Source: Streptococcus chenjunshii
GTDB taxonomy: Bacteria; Bacillota; Bacilli; Lactobacillales; Streptococcaceae
Reading direction: 5' to 3'
NCBI RefSeq assembly: GCF_003086355.1
Contig: NZ_CP031733.1
Coordinates: 1,922,001-1,986,000, forward strand
DNA: 64,000 bases
Part shown: piece after piece, positions 18,841-28,475 of the stretch
How the letters are laid out: each line of letters starts with the position of its first letter
How positions within the stretch are numbered: the first letter of the stretch is position 1
The notes under the pieces: model-generated
Told to the model about the DNA's origin: nothing
Databases searched by the model: none
Seen by the model: the letters and a program-made list of their open reading frames with translations, nothing else
Made by a program: the position numbers and the translations under genes

Positions 18841-20184
18841 TTAAAATTGCTGCTTCTTAGCCTTACGTTTGGAACGGCTCTGCGCACGGGCAGCTGCCCG
18901 GCGTTCTTTGCGTCTCTTTTCATCAGCCTTCCATTGGATTTTTTTCTTATATCCTGGTTTGATTTTTTTCTTTTTCTTTTTAACTAAACCAATCATCTCA
19001 GTATCTAAGCGCTGATGAGAAGGTCTGCGGTGCAGCCGGCGGTCGCGGTCATAGGTCTCTTGGAATTGCCCGTTTTTCAGAATTTTGGGGACAAAACGTA
19101 TGCCCATTTTTTCTAATTCCCTGATGTCAGAGTCATCATCCGGCTGATACAATGTAATGGCGATTCCCGGCAAGCCGTTGCGTCCGGTACGGCCGACACG
19201 GTGGATAAAAAAGGACAGGTCCTGAGGAATCGAGTCATTAATCACATGGCTGATACCTTCAATATCAATTCCGCGGGCAGCAAGGTCTGTCGCAACGATA
19301 TAATCAAATTCAAGCTTTTTAACCTGATTCATAATCCGTTTACGCTCACGAGGAGCAATACCGCCATGGAGTTTAGCAGCCTTGAGACCGTTTCCGGTCA
19401 AATAAGCATGTAAGTCCTCTGCCCGTTCCTTGGTATTGACAAAAATAACGGCTAAATAAGGGGTGAGAGCTTTTGTTATCTCTAAAATCTGTGTTTTTTT
19501 ATCACGGCCCTTAGTTGATATCAGCCAATTATCGATGCTGTCTGCAATGACAGCATCAGAAACAATTGTCTCAATGACTGGGTTAGTCAGATATTTTCTT
19601 AAAAAAGGCTGCAGTTTCTGAGGAATAGTTGCCGAAAACACAAGAATCTGGACCTTCTGCGGGAGTACTGCCGCAATTTTGTCAACTGTAGCCAAAAATC
19701 CCATATCCAGCGTCATATCGGCCTCATCGACAACAAAAGTGCGGGTTTTATGAATGGCTAAGGCCCCCGACTGTACGAGGTCATAGATTCTCCCCGGTGT
19801 TCCAATCACAATATGCGGCTGGCTTGCTTTCAGCTTTTCCAGCTGCCGCATTTTGTCAGTCCCGCCAACATAATTCGCAATCCGAATATCCGCTTCAGCA
19901 TGGTCAGCTATCTGTTTTGCGGCCTGAAAAATCTGATAAGCCAGCTCACGGCTGGGAACTGTGATAAGGGCCTGTACAGCTGCCGTTTCTGTATCCAGTT
20001 TTTCAAAAATCGGCAGCAAAAAAGTGTGGGTTTTCCCGGATCCTGTCTGGGACTCCCCTGCCAAATCACGTCCCGAACGAATAACGGGTATCAATTTTTC
20101 CTGAACAGCTGTTGGCTCCCGAAAACCCAGATCATTCAGGGCTTCCTGAATATAAGACTCAAAATGAAAATCTGTAAATAACAT
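18841..20184 (-). CDS. cshB: DEAD-box RNA helicase (CshB-like)
   Basis: 447-residue ATP-dependent RNA helicase, probably in RNA turnover, ribosome assembly or cold adaptation. Motifs in order: Q-motif with PTAVQEKLIPV, Walker A ESQTGSGKTH, PSRELAYQ, GTPGRIYDL, VVDEADM (DEAD), VFSATIP (SAT), FVNTKERAEDL, VATDLAARGIDIEG and HRVGRTGR. The C-terminal 70 residues are Lys/Arg-rich and likely bind RNA. Length and tail fit the CshB/YqfR branch better than CshA. The promoter is an extended -10 (TGCTATAAT) 26 nt upstream. Confidence 0.85.
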   Translation of the reverse strand: MLFTDFHFESYIQEALNDLGFREPTAVQEKLIPVIRSGRDLAGESQTGSGKTHTFLLPIFEKLDTETAAVQALITVPSRELAYQIFQAAKQIADHAEADIRIANYVGGTDKMRQLEKLKASQPHIVIGTPGRIYDLVQSGALAIHKTRTFVVDEADMTLDMGFLATVDKIAAVLPQKVQILVFSATIPQKLQPFLRKYLTNPVIETIVSDAVIADSIDNWLISTKGRDKKTQILEITKALTPYLAVIFVNTKERAEDLHAYLTGNGLKAAKLHGGIAPRERKRIMNQVKKLEFDYIVATDLAARGIDIEGISHVINDSIPQDLSFFIHRVGRTGRNGLPGIAITLYQPDDDSDIRELEKMGIRFVPKILKNGQFQETYDRDRRLHRRPSHQRLDTEMIGLVKKKKKKIKPGYKKKIQWKADEKRRKERRAAARAQSRSKRKAKKQQF

Positions 20185-20210
20185 AGCTTACCTCAATTTC
20201 TTCATTAACT

Positions 20211-20219
20211 ATTATAGCA
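20211..20219 (-). promoter_or_regulatory. Helicase gene promoter (extended -10)
   Basis: Minus-strand TGCTATAAT, -10 hexamer 20216-20211, about 27 nt before the start codon. Confidence 0.6.
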
Positions 20220-20271
20220 TTAAACCTTAACTTTGAGCAAAAACTGGATACTAATACCGCTTTCAGTACTG

Positions 20272-20398
20272 ACCGGTGCAGATGTCCGGGAGCGGGACAG
20301 AACATTACGTTATAAGTTTTCCTCACTCTTATTCTAGGCTCGGGCGGAAATCAGCATTAAGTGATTTCATTTTCGCACCCGTAAAACCTAACTTGTAT
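20272..20398. repeat. Intergenic hairpin stretch before the methyltransferase gene
   Basis: It contains GGGAGCGGGACAGAAC, a fragment resembling part of the R2 repeat. An imperfect stem follows (CGGGCGGAAATCA … TGATTTCATTTTCGCACCCG, about 20351-20392), just ahead of the gene at 20419. It may be a degenerate repeat or a leader structure. Confidence 0.35.
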
Positions 20399-20418
20399 TT
20401 TAAAAAATGGAGGTTCTG

Positions 20419-20883
20419 ATGTTAAACGTTTCTTTCTTAGAATTGAAAATTCCACCGCTGTTGTTATGCCTTATTACGGGGCTGCTGATGAAAATATTAG
20501 CTTCTTTTTGGCCTTTTTTCCAGTTTTCCGTCCAGCCCTTCTTCGTTTTTCTTTTTGCTGCTGCAGGCTCCTTTATCATTTTTTTAGCCAGCCATCAGTT
20601 TAATAAGCAGCAAGCCAGTGTGAATCCCCTGCAGCCGATGAAAACAGCTGTCCTTGCCAGGCGGGGAATCTATCGGTTCAGCCGCAATCCCATGTATTTA
20701 GGCATGACTGTGCTTCTGTTCGCCTGGGGAATTTATCTGCAAGCTGTTTCCGGCTTCCTAGGTGTGCTGCTCTTTGTCCTTTACCTGACCCAGTTCCAAA
20801 TCAAGCCTGAGGAACGATTTTTATTCAAAAAATTCGGTCCGCTTTACCAGGACTACTGTCAGCAAACCCGCCGCTGGCTGTAG
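20419..20883 (+). CDS. ICMT/PEMT-family membrane methyltransferase
   Basis: 154-residue membrane protein with about four hydrophobic segments. It has the family signature RRGIYRFSRNPMYLGMTVLLFAWG followed by KPEERFLFKKFGPLYQDYCQQTRRWL. Enzymes of this isoprenylcysteine carboxyl methyltransferase-like family use SAM; the bacterial substrate is unknown. The second ATG is chosen because GGAGG (20409-20413) lies just before it and overlaps the first ATG. It stands alone and is convergent with mraY, sharing a terminator. Confidence 0.8.
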   Translation: MLNVSFLELKIPPLLLCLITGLLMKILASFWPFFQFSVQPFFVFLFAAAGSFIIFLASHQFNKQQASVNPLQPMKTAVLARRGIYRFSRNPMYLGMTVLLFAWGIYLQAVSGFLGVLLFVLYLTQFQIKPEERFLFKKFGPLYQDYCQQTRRWL

Positions 20884-20945
20884 GAAGCTTAACTCTCAAA
20901 AGATAGCCAATGTGAGCTTATCAATCAGATGAATGAAAGTCAAAC

Positions 20946-20980
20946 AAAAAAACCTCAGCTGAGGTTTTTTGTTTTTCTTT
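20946..20980. terminator. Bidirectional terminator between the methyltransferase gene and mraY
   Basis: The palindrome AACCTCAGCTGAGGTT is bordered by an A-run and a T-run, so it serves both convergent units. Confidence 0.85.
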
Positions 20981-20981
20981 T

Positions 20982-21992
20982 TTATAAATACAAGACAGCT
21001 AAAGTCAGCAGACTGGCTGCTGCACCAAGACCCCAAAGGAAAGCGTCTACCTGCCATTCGCTCCATTTAGAAGCTTTACCGGACAGACCGCCTAATTCTA
21101 AATGATGGTGAAAAGGAGTCATGAGGAAGATGCGTCTGCCTTCACCGTATTTCTTTTTCGTGTATTTAAAGTAGGAGACCTGCAGCATCACAGAACTGGT
21201 CTCAATCACATAAACGATGCCGATAACCAGCAGAGTCCATTCCTGGCGCAGAGCGATTGAGATGGCAGCCAGCATCGCTCCTAAAGCCAAGCTCCCGACA
21301 TCTCCCATAAACACTTTGGCAGGCTTGTGATTAAAGATAAAGAAGCCCAAAAGTGCGCCAATCATCACCAGAATAATCAACAGCACATCGAATTGTCTCT
21401 GCACGTGGGCAATGACTCCATAGGCTGCAAGACTGATAACGACCGAAATCGAAGCTAAGCCATCAATACCATCCGTTAAGTTAACGGCATTGGAAAAACC
21501 GACAACCCAGAATAGGACAAAAAAGACATACAGTAAGCCTAAGTGCAGGTTGAACCCCAAGACATTAAGAGCATCTGTTCCGCTGGGACGGACATGCAAA
21601 AAGTAGAAGATGAGGCCGCCGATAATTTGCAGAAGCATCTTTTGCCAAGGAGTCAGTCCTTCATTGATCTGCTTAAAAATTTTTAAAAAATCATCTAAAA
21701 AACCTATCAGCCCGTAGATAAACACTACAGATAAGATTCCGAGAGTGGCTCCCATACCGCCGCCGTTTTTAGCGACCAGAAAAAAACTGGCCACTAGACT
21801 TACAATTACAGCAACCAGTAAAAATACTGTTCCACCCATTGTCGGGGTTCCTGCTTTTTCAAGATGCTGTTTCACATCTTCGTGCATCTGCTGTCCATTG
21901 ATTTTTTTAAGCTGATAAAAGCGGATAAAATAGGGCATCATAAGCACTGTCAATATAAAAGCTGCTGCACCTGCCAATATACTAATAAGCAT
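20982..21992 (-). CDS. mraY: Phospho-N-acetylmuramoyl-pentapeptide transferase
   Basis: Integral membrane enzyme making lipid I from UDP-MurNAc-pentapeptide and undecaprenyl phosphate; 336 residues, about ten membrane segments. Conserved blocks: [21 protein letters not shown] with the Asp pair, [25 protein letters not shown] and [12 protein letters not shown] (HHH motif). It is the last gene of the rsmH-ftsL-pbp2X-mraY operon, one base after the pbp2X stop. Confidence 0.97.
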   Translation of the reverse strand: MLISILAGAAAFILTVLMMPYFIRFYQLKKINGQQMHEDVKQHLEKAGTPTMGGTVFLLVAVIVSLVASFFLVAKNGGGMGATLGILSVVFIYGLIGFLDDFLKIFKQINEGLTPWQKMLLQIIGGLIFYFLHVRPSGTDALNVLGFNLHLGLLYVFFVLFWVVGFSNAVNLTDGIDGLASISVVISLAAYGVIAHVQRQFDVLLIILVMIGALLGFFIFNHKPAKVFMGDVGSLALGAMLAAISIALRQEWTLLVIGIVYVIETSSVMLQVSYFKYTKKKYGEGRRIFLMTPFHHHLELGGLSGKASKWSEWQVDAFLWGLGAAASLLTLAVLYL

Positions 21993-21993
21993 G

Positions 21994-24255
21994 TTACTCT
22001 CCTAAAGTAATAGTCATTTTTTTGATGTCATCAATGTTAGTGTCAATATCAACGCTTTGTTTGACCACTGTTCCGGAATCAGAACCCTTGTATTTGATTT
22101 TTATGCCCGTCCATTTTGCAAAGGTGTCCACATTTGCTTTGGTCCAGCCATACATGTCCGGAACTTTTTCCAGATGATTGGTTAAAAGCAGAAGCTGTTC
22201 GTTTTCTGCTAAGTTGGAGCCAGATTTCTTAGAAACCTTGCTGATTTTGCTGCCGGTTCCCAAAACAACAGGGTGAACTAGGTTGCGCCTCAGTTCTTCT
22301 GCCGTTTCACCAGGATTTTTGCCGACTATATCGTCTAAAAGATACTCTGTCTGCTGGTCTGTATCGTTGGCTGCCGGCGCCAGCAGGGTATCCCGCATCA
22401 AGGCAGCTTCTTCTAAAACCGGATTGACAACATCCTGCCAATACAAAGCTGAAAAGCGCTCTTCTGGCTGCTGCAGGGTTACATACATGACAAACTCCGG
22501 ATCTTCTGAAGGAAGCATGGCCACAACAGAATAGATATAGTCGTTTGAGCCTGTCAAATAACCGCTACCATCTTCTGCCGCGATTTGAGCTGTTCCTGAT
22601 TTGACAGCAACAGATTCGTTGCCCACCTGAATGATAGGTCCATTCGAGTACAGGGTTCCATAGTAAGGATCCGTGCCGACAGTCACCATATAATCTCTGG
22701 TCTGTCTGGCTGCTTCAGCGGAAACCGGATTGCCGACCACCTCAGCTGAGGCACTGCGGCTGGTATCAGTGTTAGGATCATAAAGCTTACTGATGAACTG
22801 CGGTTCAACCATGACACCATCGTTGGAAACAGAGGTAAAGGCCCGCAGCATTTGGGTTTGGGTTGTTGCTATCCCTTGGCCGAAAGCACTCATGGCAATA
22901 GTTACAATATTATCCGATGGCAAAAGTCCTGTTGCTTCATTGCCCATTCCAAAACGGGTCGGATAGCCAAAGCGGAATTTAGAAAGGTAATTCAGCCATT
23001 TATCATTGCCCATCTTCTGCTCCAGCATGGTCATCCCTACATTACTGGAGTAAGCAAACCCCTGAGCCATTGTCATATACTGTCCAGTAGAAGATCCTTC
23101 ATTGATTGCCCAGTCCTGAATCGTCGCATCTGCAATGGTCAGTCCCTCACTGTTACTGTAACTTTCGGAAGGGTTGAAGACTCCCGAATCAATGGCTGAG
23201 GCCAGGGTCATCACTTTCATGGTTGAACCGGGTTCATAGTTGCTTTGATAAAGCAACGTGTTCCAGGTTTTAAGGTTGCCCTCATCATAACCCTCCAGTG
23301 TGCTGGGATTATAAGTCGGTCTTTGTGAAGTTGCCAGAATTTCTCCTGTCTTGGCATTGATAAGAGTCGCACTGGCATAGACACCCTTAGCTTCCGCCTG
23401 AAAAACATCCATCTGAGTCTCCAGATAAGTCTGAATCGGTTCAGATAGCGTTGTGTAAACATCTTTTCCGTTAACTGCCTCTTTGACAGTCGTTCCGGTT
23501 CCAAGCAGTGTATTGCCGTTCTTATCTTTTTCGTAGGTTACAGTTCCGTCTTCTCCGGATAAAATATCGTTTAAACTGGCTTCAAGACCGGAGGTACCGA
23601 TGAGACTTTTGGTGCCGTCTTTATTTTCCTGCAGCTGTGCAACACCGATAAACTGAGAGGCAAAAATACCGTTTTTATACATCCGTCCGGGGCTGGTCGT
23701 AAAGGCTATGCCCTCTATGCCAGCTTCCTGCATAGCCTCTGTAATGGCTGACATCGTACTGTAAGAGATGCCCGAACCTTTGGTTCCGAAACTCACCTGA
23801 AAGACATTCTTTTGCCTCAGCTGAGACAGCACCTCTTCTTTATCCATATCCAGCTGCTGATTGAATATCTCTGCCACCTGATCAAACTGGGAAGACTGGA
23901 CGTATAACTTTTCGCCGGTGGAGGAGATGTAAGACTTATCGATGATGGCATAGACGCTGTAGGTGGTTGAATCTTCAGCAATAGGGTTGCCATTGCGGTC
24001 ATATATTGTGCCTCGTTTTGCCTGCACCGTAACTGTTGTCTGATAAACATCTCTGGCTTTATCTGAGAGTTTCTCACCAAACTTTTTGTCAGTTCCGATA
24101 ATGATGACAAAATTAATAATAAATACAAAAAAAATGAAAATTGCCAGAATCATCAGGTTTTGCCCGACATGTTCGCGATTCTGCCGCGGCCGCTTGCGAT
24201 CGCTGATAACATAGCCTAAAAAGCGATTCTGCCATTTTTTTAAAAACTTTCGCAT
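21994..24255 (-). CDS. pbp2X: Penicillin-binding protein 2X
   Basis: Class B transpeptidase for septal peptidoglycan, 753 residues, cytoplasmic N-terminus and one membrane anchor (about 31-53). A PBP dimerisation domain is followed by the transpeptidase domain with STMK ([11 protein letters not shown]), SSN (YSSNVGM) and KSGTAQ. Two PASTA-type modules close the protein, the second ending [26 protein letters not shown]. In streptococci this is the primary beta-lactam target. It sits four bases after ftsL and shares its operon. Confidence 0.97.
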   Translation of the reverse strand: MRKFLKKWQNRFLGYVISDRKRPRQNREHVGQNLMILAIFIFFVFIINFVIIIGTDKKFGEKLSDKARDVYQTTVTVQAKRGTIYDRNGNPIAEDSTTYSVYAIIDKSYISSTGEKLYVQSSQFDQVAEIFNQQLDMDKEEVLSQLRQKNVFQVSFGTKGSGISYSTMSAITEAMQEAGIEGIAFTTSPGRMYKNGIFASQFIGVAQLQENKDGTKSLIGTSGLEASLNDILSGEDGTVTYEKDKNGNTLLGTGTTVKEAVNGKDVYTTLSEPIQTYLETQMDVFQAEAKGVYASATLINAKTGEILATSQRPTYNPSTLEGYDEGNLKTWNTLLYQSNYEPGSTMKVMTLASAIDSGVFNPSESYSNSEGLTIADATIQDWAINEGSSTGQYMTMAQGFAYSSNVGMTMLEQKMGNDKWLNYLSKFRFGYPTRFGMGNEATGLLPSDNIVTIAMSAFGQGIATTQTQMLRAFTSVSNDGVMVEPQFISKLYDPNTDTSRSASAEVVGNPVSAEAARQTRDYMVTVGTDPYYGTLYSNGPIIQVGNESVAVKSGTAQIAAEDGSGYLTGSNDYIYSVVAMLPSEDPEFVMYVTLQQPEERFSALYWQDVVNPVLEEAALMRDTLLAPAANDTDQQTEYLLDDIVGKNPGETAEELRRNLVHPVVLGTGSKISKVSKKSGSNLAENEQLLLLTNHLEKVPDMYGWTKANVDTFAKWTGIKIKYKGSDSGTVVKQSVDIDTNIDDIKKMTITLGE

Positions 24256-24259
24256 AAGC

Positions 24260-24583
24260 TCATTTTACCTCAGAAATGTTAGCATTTTCGCTGCTCAGGC
24301 CCGATTCTGTAGCAATTTGGAGAATACGATCGCGGCCGCTTAATTCAGCAACTTCCTGTTTAGCGTTGTTGAGTTCCGTTTCTTTATCATTAATTTGGCT
24401 GTTTAAGTTCGTAATTTCCTGCTGCACCTGAAGATTTCGGCTCTGCAGATAAACAATACTGACTGCCATGGTAATAGCCGTAAGAATAATAGCACCGTAA
24501 AAAGCCTTTTCAATTCTTGAAAAAGTGCGAATACGTTTTTGCAGTACATTTGTTACGGCTTCAGTTCGTTTTTCATTAGTCAT
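24260..24583 (-). CDS. ftsL: Cell division protein FtsL
   Basis: 107-residue bitopic protein. A basic cytoplasmic tail (KRTEAVTNVLQKRIRTFSRIEK) precedes one membrane segment (about 28-47, FYGAIILTAITMAVSIVYL). The extracellular coiled coil follows (LQVQQEITNLNSQINDKETELNNAKQEVAEL). It works with DivIC and DivIB at the septum. The location between rsmH and pbp2X is typical of Firmicutes. Confidence 0.92.
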   Translation of the reverse strand: MTNEKRTEAVTNVLQKRIRTFSRIEKAFYGAIILTAITMAVSIVYLQSRNLQVQQEITNLNSQINDKETELNNAKQEVAELSGRDRILQIATESGLSSENANISEVK

Positions 24584-24587
24584 AGTT

Positions 24588-25538
24588 CTATTCTCTTATT
24601 TTTTTGATAACCCGAAGTTTGGCCGAATGGGCCCGGTGATTCACTTCCAATTCTTCTTTACTTGGTAAAATCGGTCTGCGGTTAATCAACTCAAACTTAG
24701 GCTGCAGCTCTTCTGGTATAAAGGGCAGTCCCTTAGGAACTGACAGCTCGGTCACTTCCCGAAAAAGCTGCTTAACAATACGGTCCTCTAAAGAATGGAA
24801 ACTGATCACTGCTATACGTCCTTCAGGCTTTAGAAGGGCTAGAGCCTGCTCAAGCGATGTTCGTACCGCTTTGAGTTCATCATTGACCTCAATGCGGATT
24901 GCCTGAAAGATCTGCTTAGCCGGGTGGCCCTTCTTCTTTAGTTCCTTAGCCGGCTTAGCTGCTTTAATCAGTTCAGCCAGTTCCCCAGTTGTAGCAATAG
25001 GTTGGGTCTGTCTGGCTGCTTCAATCTTTCTGGCCACCTGCTTGGCAAACTTATCTTCACCGTAATGAAAGAAGATACGAACCAAATCGCGGTAAGCATA
25101 GTGGTTGACCACTTCATAGGCTGACAGCTCCTGTTCCTGATTCATTCGCATATCAAGAGGGGCATCTTTTTTATAAGAAAAGCCGCGCTCCCCTTCGTCC
25201 AGCTGCGGACTGGAAACACCCAAGTCATAAAGAATCCCATCAACAGCTGTCTGCCCGTACTTGCTGAGACTGGAACTGAGATGTTTAAAATTGTCTTTAA
25301 TAAGAAAGGCCTGTCCAGCCTCAATATAGGACTGCAGCCGAATCTTTGCCTGATCGATAGCTTTCTGATCCTGATCAAAAGCATAAAGACGCCCTCTACT
25401 GTTAAGCTGTGACAGCAAATAGCTGCTGTGCCCAGCTCCGCCTAAAGTCGCATCAACATAAACGCCGTTAGGCTTAACCTCAAGTCTGTCAACAGCCTCA
25501 TGCAAAAGCACCGTCTTATGATAAAAATCATTTGTCAT
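24588..25538 (-). CDS. rsmH: 16S rRNA (cytosine(1402)-N(4))-methyltransferase RsmH
   Basis: SAM-dependent methylase of C1402 in 16S rRNA, 316 residues. The N-terminus [17 protein letters not shown] and the SAM motif [15 protein letters not shown] are diagnostic. [23 protein letters not shown] and [16 protein letters not shown] follow. The start at MTND is set by alignment; the TATAAT of the promoter ends only 7 nt before this ATG and no Shine-Dalgarno is visible, so the message may be leaderless. A longer in-frame reading would pass through the promoter. Confidence 0.95.
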   Translation of the reverse strand: MTNDFYHKTVLLHEAVDRLEVKPNGVYVDATLGGAGHSSYLLSQLNSRGRLYAFDQDQKAIDQAKIRLQSYIEAGQAFLIKDNFKHLSSSLSKYGQTAVDGILYDLGVSSPQLDEGERGFSYKKDAPLDMRMNQEQELSAYEVVNHYAYRDLVRIFFHYGEDKFAKQVARKIEAARQTQPIATTGELAELIKAAKPAKELKKKGHPAKQIFQAIRIEVNDELKAVRTSLEQALALLKPEGRIAVISFHSLEDRIVKQLFREVTELSVPKGLPFIPEELQPKFELINRRPILPSKEELEVNHRAHSAKLRVIKKIRE

Positions 25539-25545
25539 AACTTTT

Positions 25546-25554
25546 ATTATAGCA
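25546..25554 (-). promoter_or_regulatory. rsmH-operon promoter immediately before the start codon
   Basis: Minus-strand TGCTATAAT with the -10 hexamer at 25551-25546; seven bases (AAAAGTT) separate it from ATG 25538. A normal start site would fall at or one base before the ATG. Confidence 0.6.
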
Positions 25555-25950
25555 TACTTTATATGGTTTAGAAAATGAAAATCAAGCGCCACAAAAGCTG
25601 ATAAAATTTTAAAAATTAAAAACTGACAGTCCTAATACGGTCTCATTTGGCAGCAATCAAATATTATCTAAGAGGGAAAGAAAGCATTTTATTAACCATT
25701 TTGGCTATCAGTAAACAAAGCTAAAATGAACAACCGCAGGCAGCTTCAGCGGAGCCACCTGCGATTGCCTCCATCATCGCCTCATTTGAACGGTACCTGA
25801 AGCTTAACACGATAGTGACCTTTGCGATTATACTCCCTTCAAAGTTGATGATGCTTTATCATTGCAATACCTTATTAAACTGTTGACCAGATAAGGCTGG
25901 CCGCGTCCCTTTTAGTCTAAGCGAGGAGCTTGCTCTCAATTTTGTACAGC

Positions 25951-26143
25951 AGAGAGTGGCTGGACAAAGTCCTGCCTCATTTTGCTTTTTTAAGCAGATG
26001 AGTTTGGCACAGTGGTTGATTGGAAGTTTTTATCCCTTATTGCGTAAAGGATAACGGCCTCCTTAATCAACTGTGCGGAGGTAAGATGTCAAAATCGAAA
26101 TCGTTATTTTATGACAATTTACCGATTGCTGCCCCACTCTCTC
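25951..26143. terminator. R2-family repeat, copy 2, after proA
   Basis: Outer arms AGAGAGTGG and CCACTCTCT pair. The core has GACAAAGTCCTGCC, GCAGATGAGTTTGGC, TTGATTGGAAG and the ATGACAATTTACCGATTG segment shared with the other two copies. It lies downstream of proA. The rest of the gap 25555-25950 holds a GC-rich imperfect hairpin near 25735-25775 and nothing else that I can support. Confidence 0.5.
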
Positions 26144-26265
26144 ATTGGTATACCTAACAAAAAGCAGAAAAGGGTCTGGCCCTGTGATACAAGACTAAAC
26201 CCTTCAGTTCTTTTTGGGGATAATATTTTGCTTTTTGATATTAAACAAACGGCCTGTTCTTGAAC

Positions 26266-27516
26266 TTACTGACGAATCTGGCCTTCACCGTTAATATAGA
26301 ATTTGGTGCTGGTCAGAGCTTCTAAGCCCATTGGCCCCCGGGCATGCATTTTTTGTGTTGAAATACCGATTTCAGCTCCTAATCCAAAGACAAACCCATC
26401 AGTAAAGCGGGTAGAAGCATTGACATAGACAGCAGCTGAATCTACCTGATCTTGGAAATGCTCAGCATGAACCAGATCTTTGGTAATAATTGCCTCAGAA
26501 TGGTGGGAACTGTAAGTATTAATCCAGTCAATGGCTTCTTGGAGACTGTCGACCGTCTTAACAGACATGATATAGTCCAAGAATTCTGTTGCGTAGTCAT
26601 CCTCACTTGCGGGAAGCGATTGCGGCAAATAGGCCTGAGCACGCGCATCGGCACGCAGTTCAACCGGCTGTACCTTTTGCAGTTTATCTGCCAGCTTCGG
26701 CAAAAAGTCTTGAGCGACACTGCTGTGCACAACTAAACTTTCCGCTGCATTGCAGACACTGGGCCGCTGAGTTTTAGCATTAAGGACAATATCAGCCGCC
26801 ATATCAAGGTCCGCAAACTCATCAACATAGATATGGACATTTCCAACACCGGTTTCAATAAAAGGAACCTTGGCCTTAGCTTTAACACTCTGAATCAGTC
26901 TGGCACTGCCTCTGGGAATAAGAACATCGATATAGTCGACAGCCTGCATCAGTTCTTCAGCCACCGCATGGCTGGTGTCTTCAACCAGCTGAACGGCATT
27001 CTTATCAATTCCTGCCTCAGCCAGCGTTTGTCGAATGACCTTTACCAAGGCAGTATTAGAAGCAATGGCATCCCGGCCCCCGCGAAGAATAATAACATTG
27101 CTGGTTTTAAAAGCCAGGCTGAACGCATCGACCGAAACGTTAGGACGGCTCTCAAAAATCATGGCAATCACACCAAGAGGAACACGTTTCTGCAAGATTT
27201 TCAGCCCGTCCAGATTGGTATAGCCGCGTACAACCTGACCGATCGGGTCTGCTAGGTCAGCCACCTGACGGACACCCTCAGCCATATCAGCAATGCGGTC
27301 CGCGTCTAAACGGAGCCTATCAGCCATAATATCTGAAATACCATTCTCTTTAGCTTTAGCTAAATCCCGCGCATTTTCCTCCAAGATATAAGCCGTTTGC
27401 TCTATCAGAGCCTGAGCCACATTTCTTAAAATGGTGTTTTTCCGGGCTGTGCCTATCTGCTTCAGACCTAAACTGGCCTGCTTAGCCCCTTTGCCTAATT
27501 GTTCAACATATGTCAT
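26266..27516 (-). CDS. proA: Glutamate-5-semialdehyde dehydrogenase (gamma-glutamyl phosphate reductase)
   Basis: Second step of proline synthesis, NADPH-dependent; 416 residues. Family features: [40 protein letters not shown], the catalytic Cys in [17 protein letters not shown], and the C-terminal [28 protein letters not shown] (in two parts). It follows proB after 54 nt and is co-transcribed with it. Confidence 0.97.
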   Translation of the reverse strand: MTYVEQLGKGAKQASLGLKQIGTARKNTILRNVAQALIEQTAYILEENARDLAKAKENGISDIMADRLRLDADRIADMAEGVRQVADLADPIGQVVRGYTNLDGLKILQKRVPLGVIAMIFESRPNVSVDAFSLAFKTSNVIILRGGRDAIASNTALVKVIRQTLAEAGIDKNAVQLVEDTSHAVAEELMQAVDYIDVLIPRGSARLIQSVKAKAKVPFIETGVGNVHIYVDEFADLDMAADIVLNAKTQRPSVCNAAESLVVHSSVAQDFLPKLADKLQKVQPVELRADARAQAYLPQSLPASEDDYATEFLDYIMSVKTVDSLQEAIDWINTYSSHHSEAIITKDLVHAEHFQDQVDSAAVYVNASTRFTDGFVFGLGAEIGISTQKMHARGPMGLEALTSTKFYINGEGQIRQ

Positions 27517-27570
27517 AATACCACTTCCTTAACTATTAAAATAAGCATGGCTTTACGCATCAGCGCTTTC

Positions 27571-28374
27571 TTACCTTGTCTGAGCGAACCAAGTGCCCAG
27601 TTCGGCTCCTTCCAGCATCCTTAAGATATCCCTCGGATTTTTCCCGTTCATCAGAACCATCTGGCTCTGGTTTTCAAAAACAATTTGGGCACTCTGAATC
27701 TTGCTGATCATGCCGCCCGTCCCAAACCGGCTGCCGGCACCGCCTGCCGATTTGATAATTTCTTCAGTAATAGCATCTACGTGAGAACGCAGGGCTGCAT
27801 CATCATAAATCGTCGGATTCTTATCGAAAAGGCCGTCAATATCTGAGAGCATAATCAGCAGATCCGCTTTAGTGATTCCGGCAACAATAGCCGACAGACG
27901 GTCATTATCGCCAAATTTAGTGGCATGATCCATTTCGTCTACACTGATAGCATCATTTTCATTGACAATAGGAACGATACCCATAGCAATCAGACTTTCA
28001 AAAGCATTGGTCACATTGCCGAGACTTTCCGGAAATTCTATGACATCACGTGTCAGCAGAATCTGCGAAACGTCCGTTTGGTAATGGGAAAAAATCTGGG
28101 AATATAAACTCATCATAGCGACTTGACCAACGCTGGAGACTGCCTGCTGTTTAGCAAGGCTGGCAGGCCGCTTAGGAAGATCAAGAACATTGAGTCCAAA
28201 GCCCATCGCCCCTGAAGAAACCAGAATAACTTCCTTACCTTTATTGGTCAGACTGGAAATCACAAAGGCCAGCTGATCAATTTTTTCGAGATTAATTTTT
28301 CCGGTCGGAAGCACCAATGAACTGGTTCCAATTTTGATAACAAGACGTTTTACATGGCCAAAATTTCTCTTCAT
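27571..28374 (-). CDS. proB: Glutamate 5-kinase
   Basis: First step of proline synthesis, ATP-dependent phosphorylation of glutamate; 267 residues, the short form without a PUA domain, which I believe is normal for streptococci. Motifs: [44 protein letters not shown] and [18 protein letters not shown] is the expected N-terminus, yet TATAAT ends only six bases before this ATG and no Shine-Dalgarno is present. Translation is therefore probably leaderless. Confidence 0.95.
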   Translation of the reverse strand: MKRNFGHVKRLVIKIGTSSLVLPTGKINLEKIDQLAFVISSLTNKGKEVILVSSGAMGFGLNVLDLPKRPASLAKQQAVSSVGQVAMMSLYSQIFSHYQTDVSQILLTRDVIEFPESLGNVTNAFESLIAMGIVPIVNENDAISVDEMDHATKFGDNDRLSAIVAGITKADLLIMLSDIDGLFDKNPTIYDDAALRSHVDAITEEIIKSAGGAGSRFGTGGMISKIQSAQIVFENQSQMVLMNGKNPRDILRMLEGAELGTWFAQTR

Positions 28375-28380
28375 AAAAAG

Positions 28381-28389
28381 ATTATAGCA
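28381..28389 (-). promoter_or_regulatory. proBA promoter immediately before the start codon
   Basis: Minus-strand TGCTATAAT, hexamer 28386-28381, then CTTTTT and ATG. The predicted transcription start coincides with the proB start codon. Confidence 0.6.
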
Positions 28390-28428
28390 TATTTTCTAAG
28401 ATTTGCCCGCCATCCTGAACAAGAAAAA

Positions 28429-28464
28429 AACAATCCGCTTTATACAAGAAAAAGGCGGATTGTT
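28429..28464 (-). terminator. Terminator of the ABC exporter operon
   Basis: AACAATCCGCC … GGCGGATTGTT stem with a T-rich run on the minus-strand side, 12 nt after the permease stop. Confidence 0.8.
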
Positions 28465-28475
28465 CTTCTGCGTTT

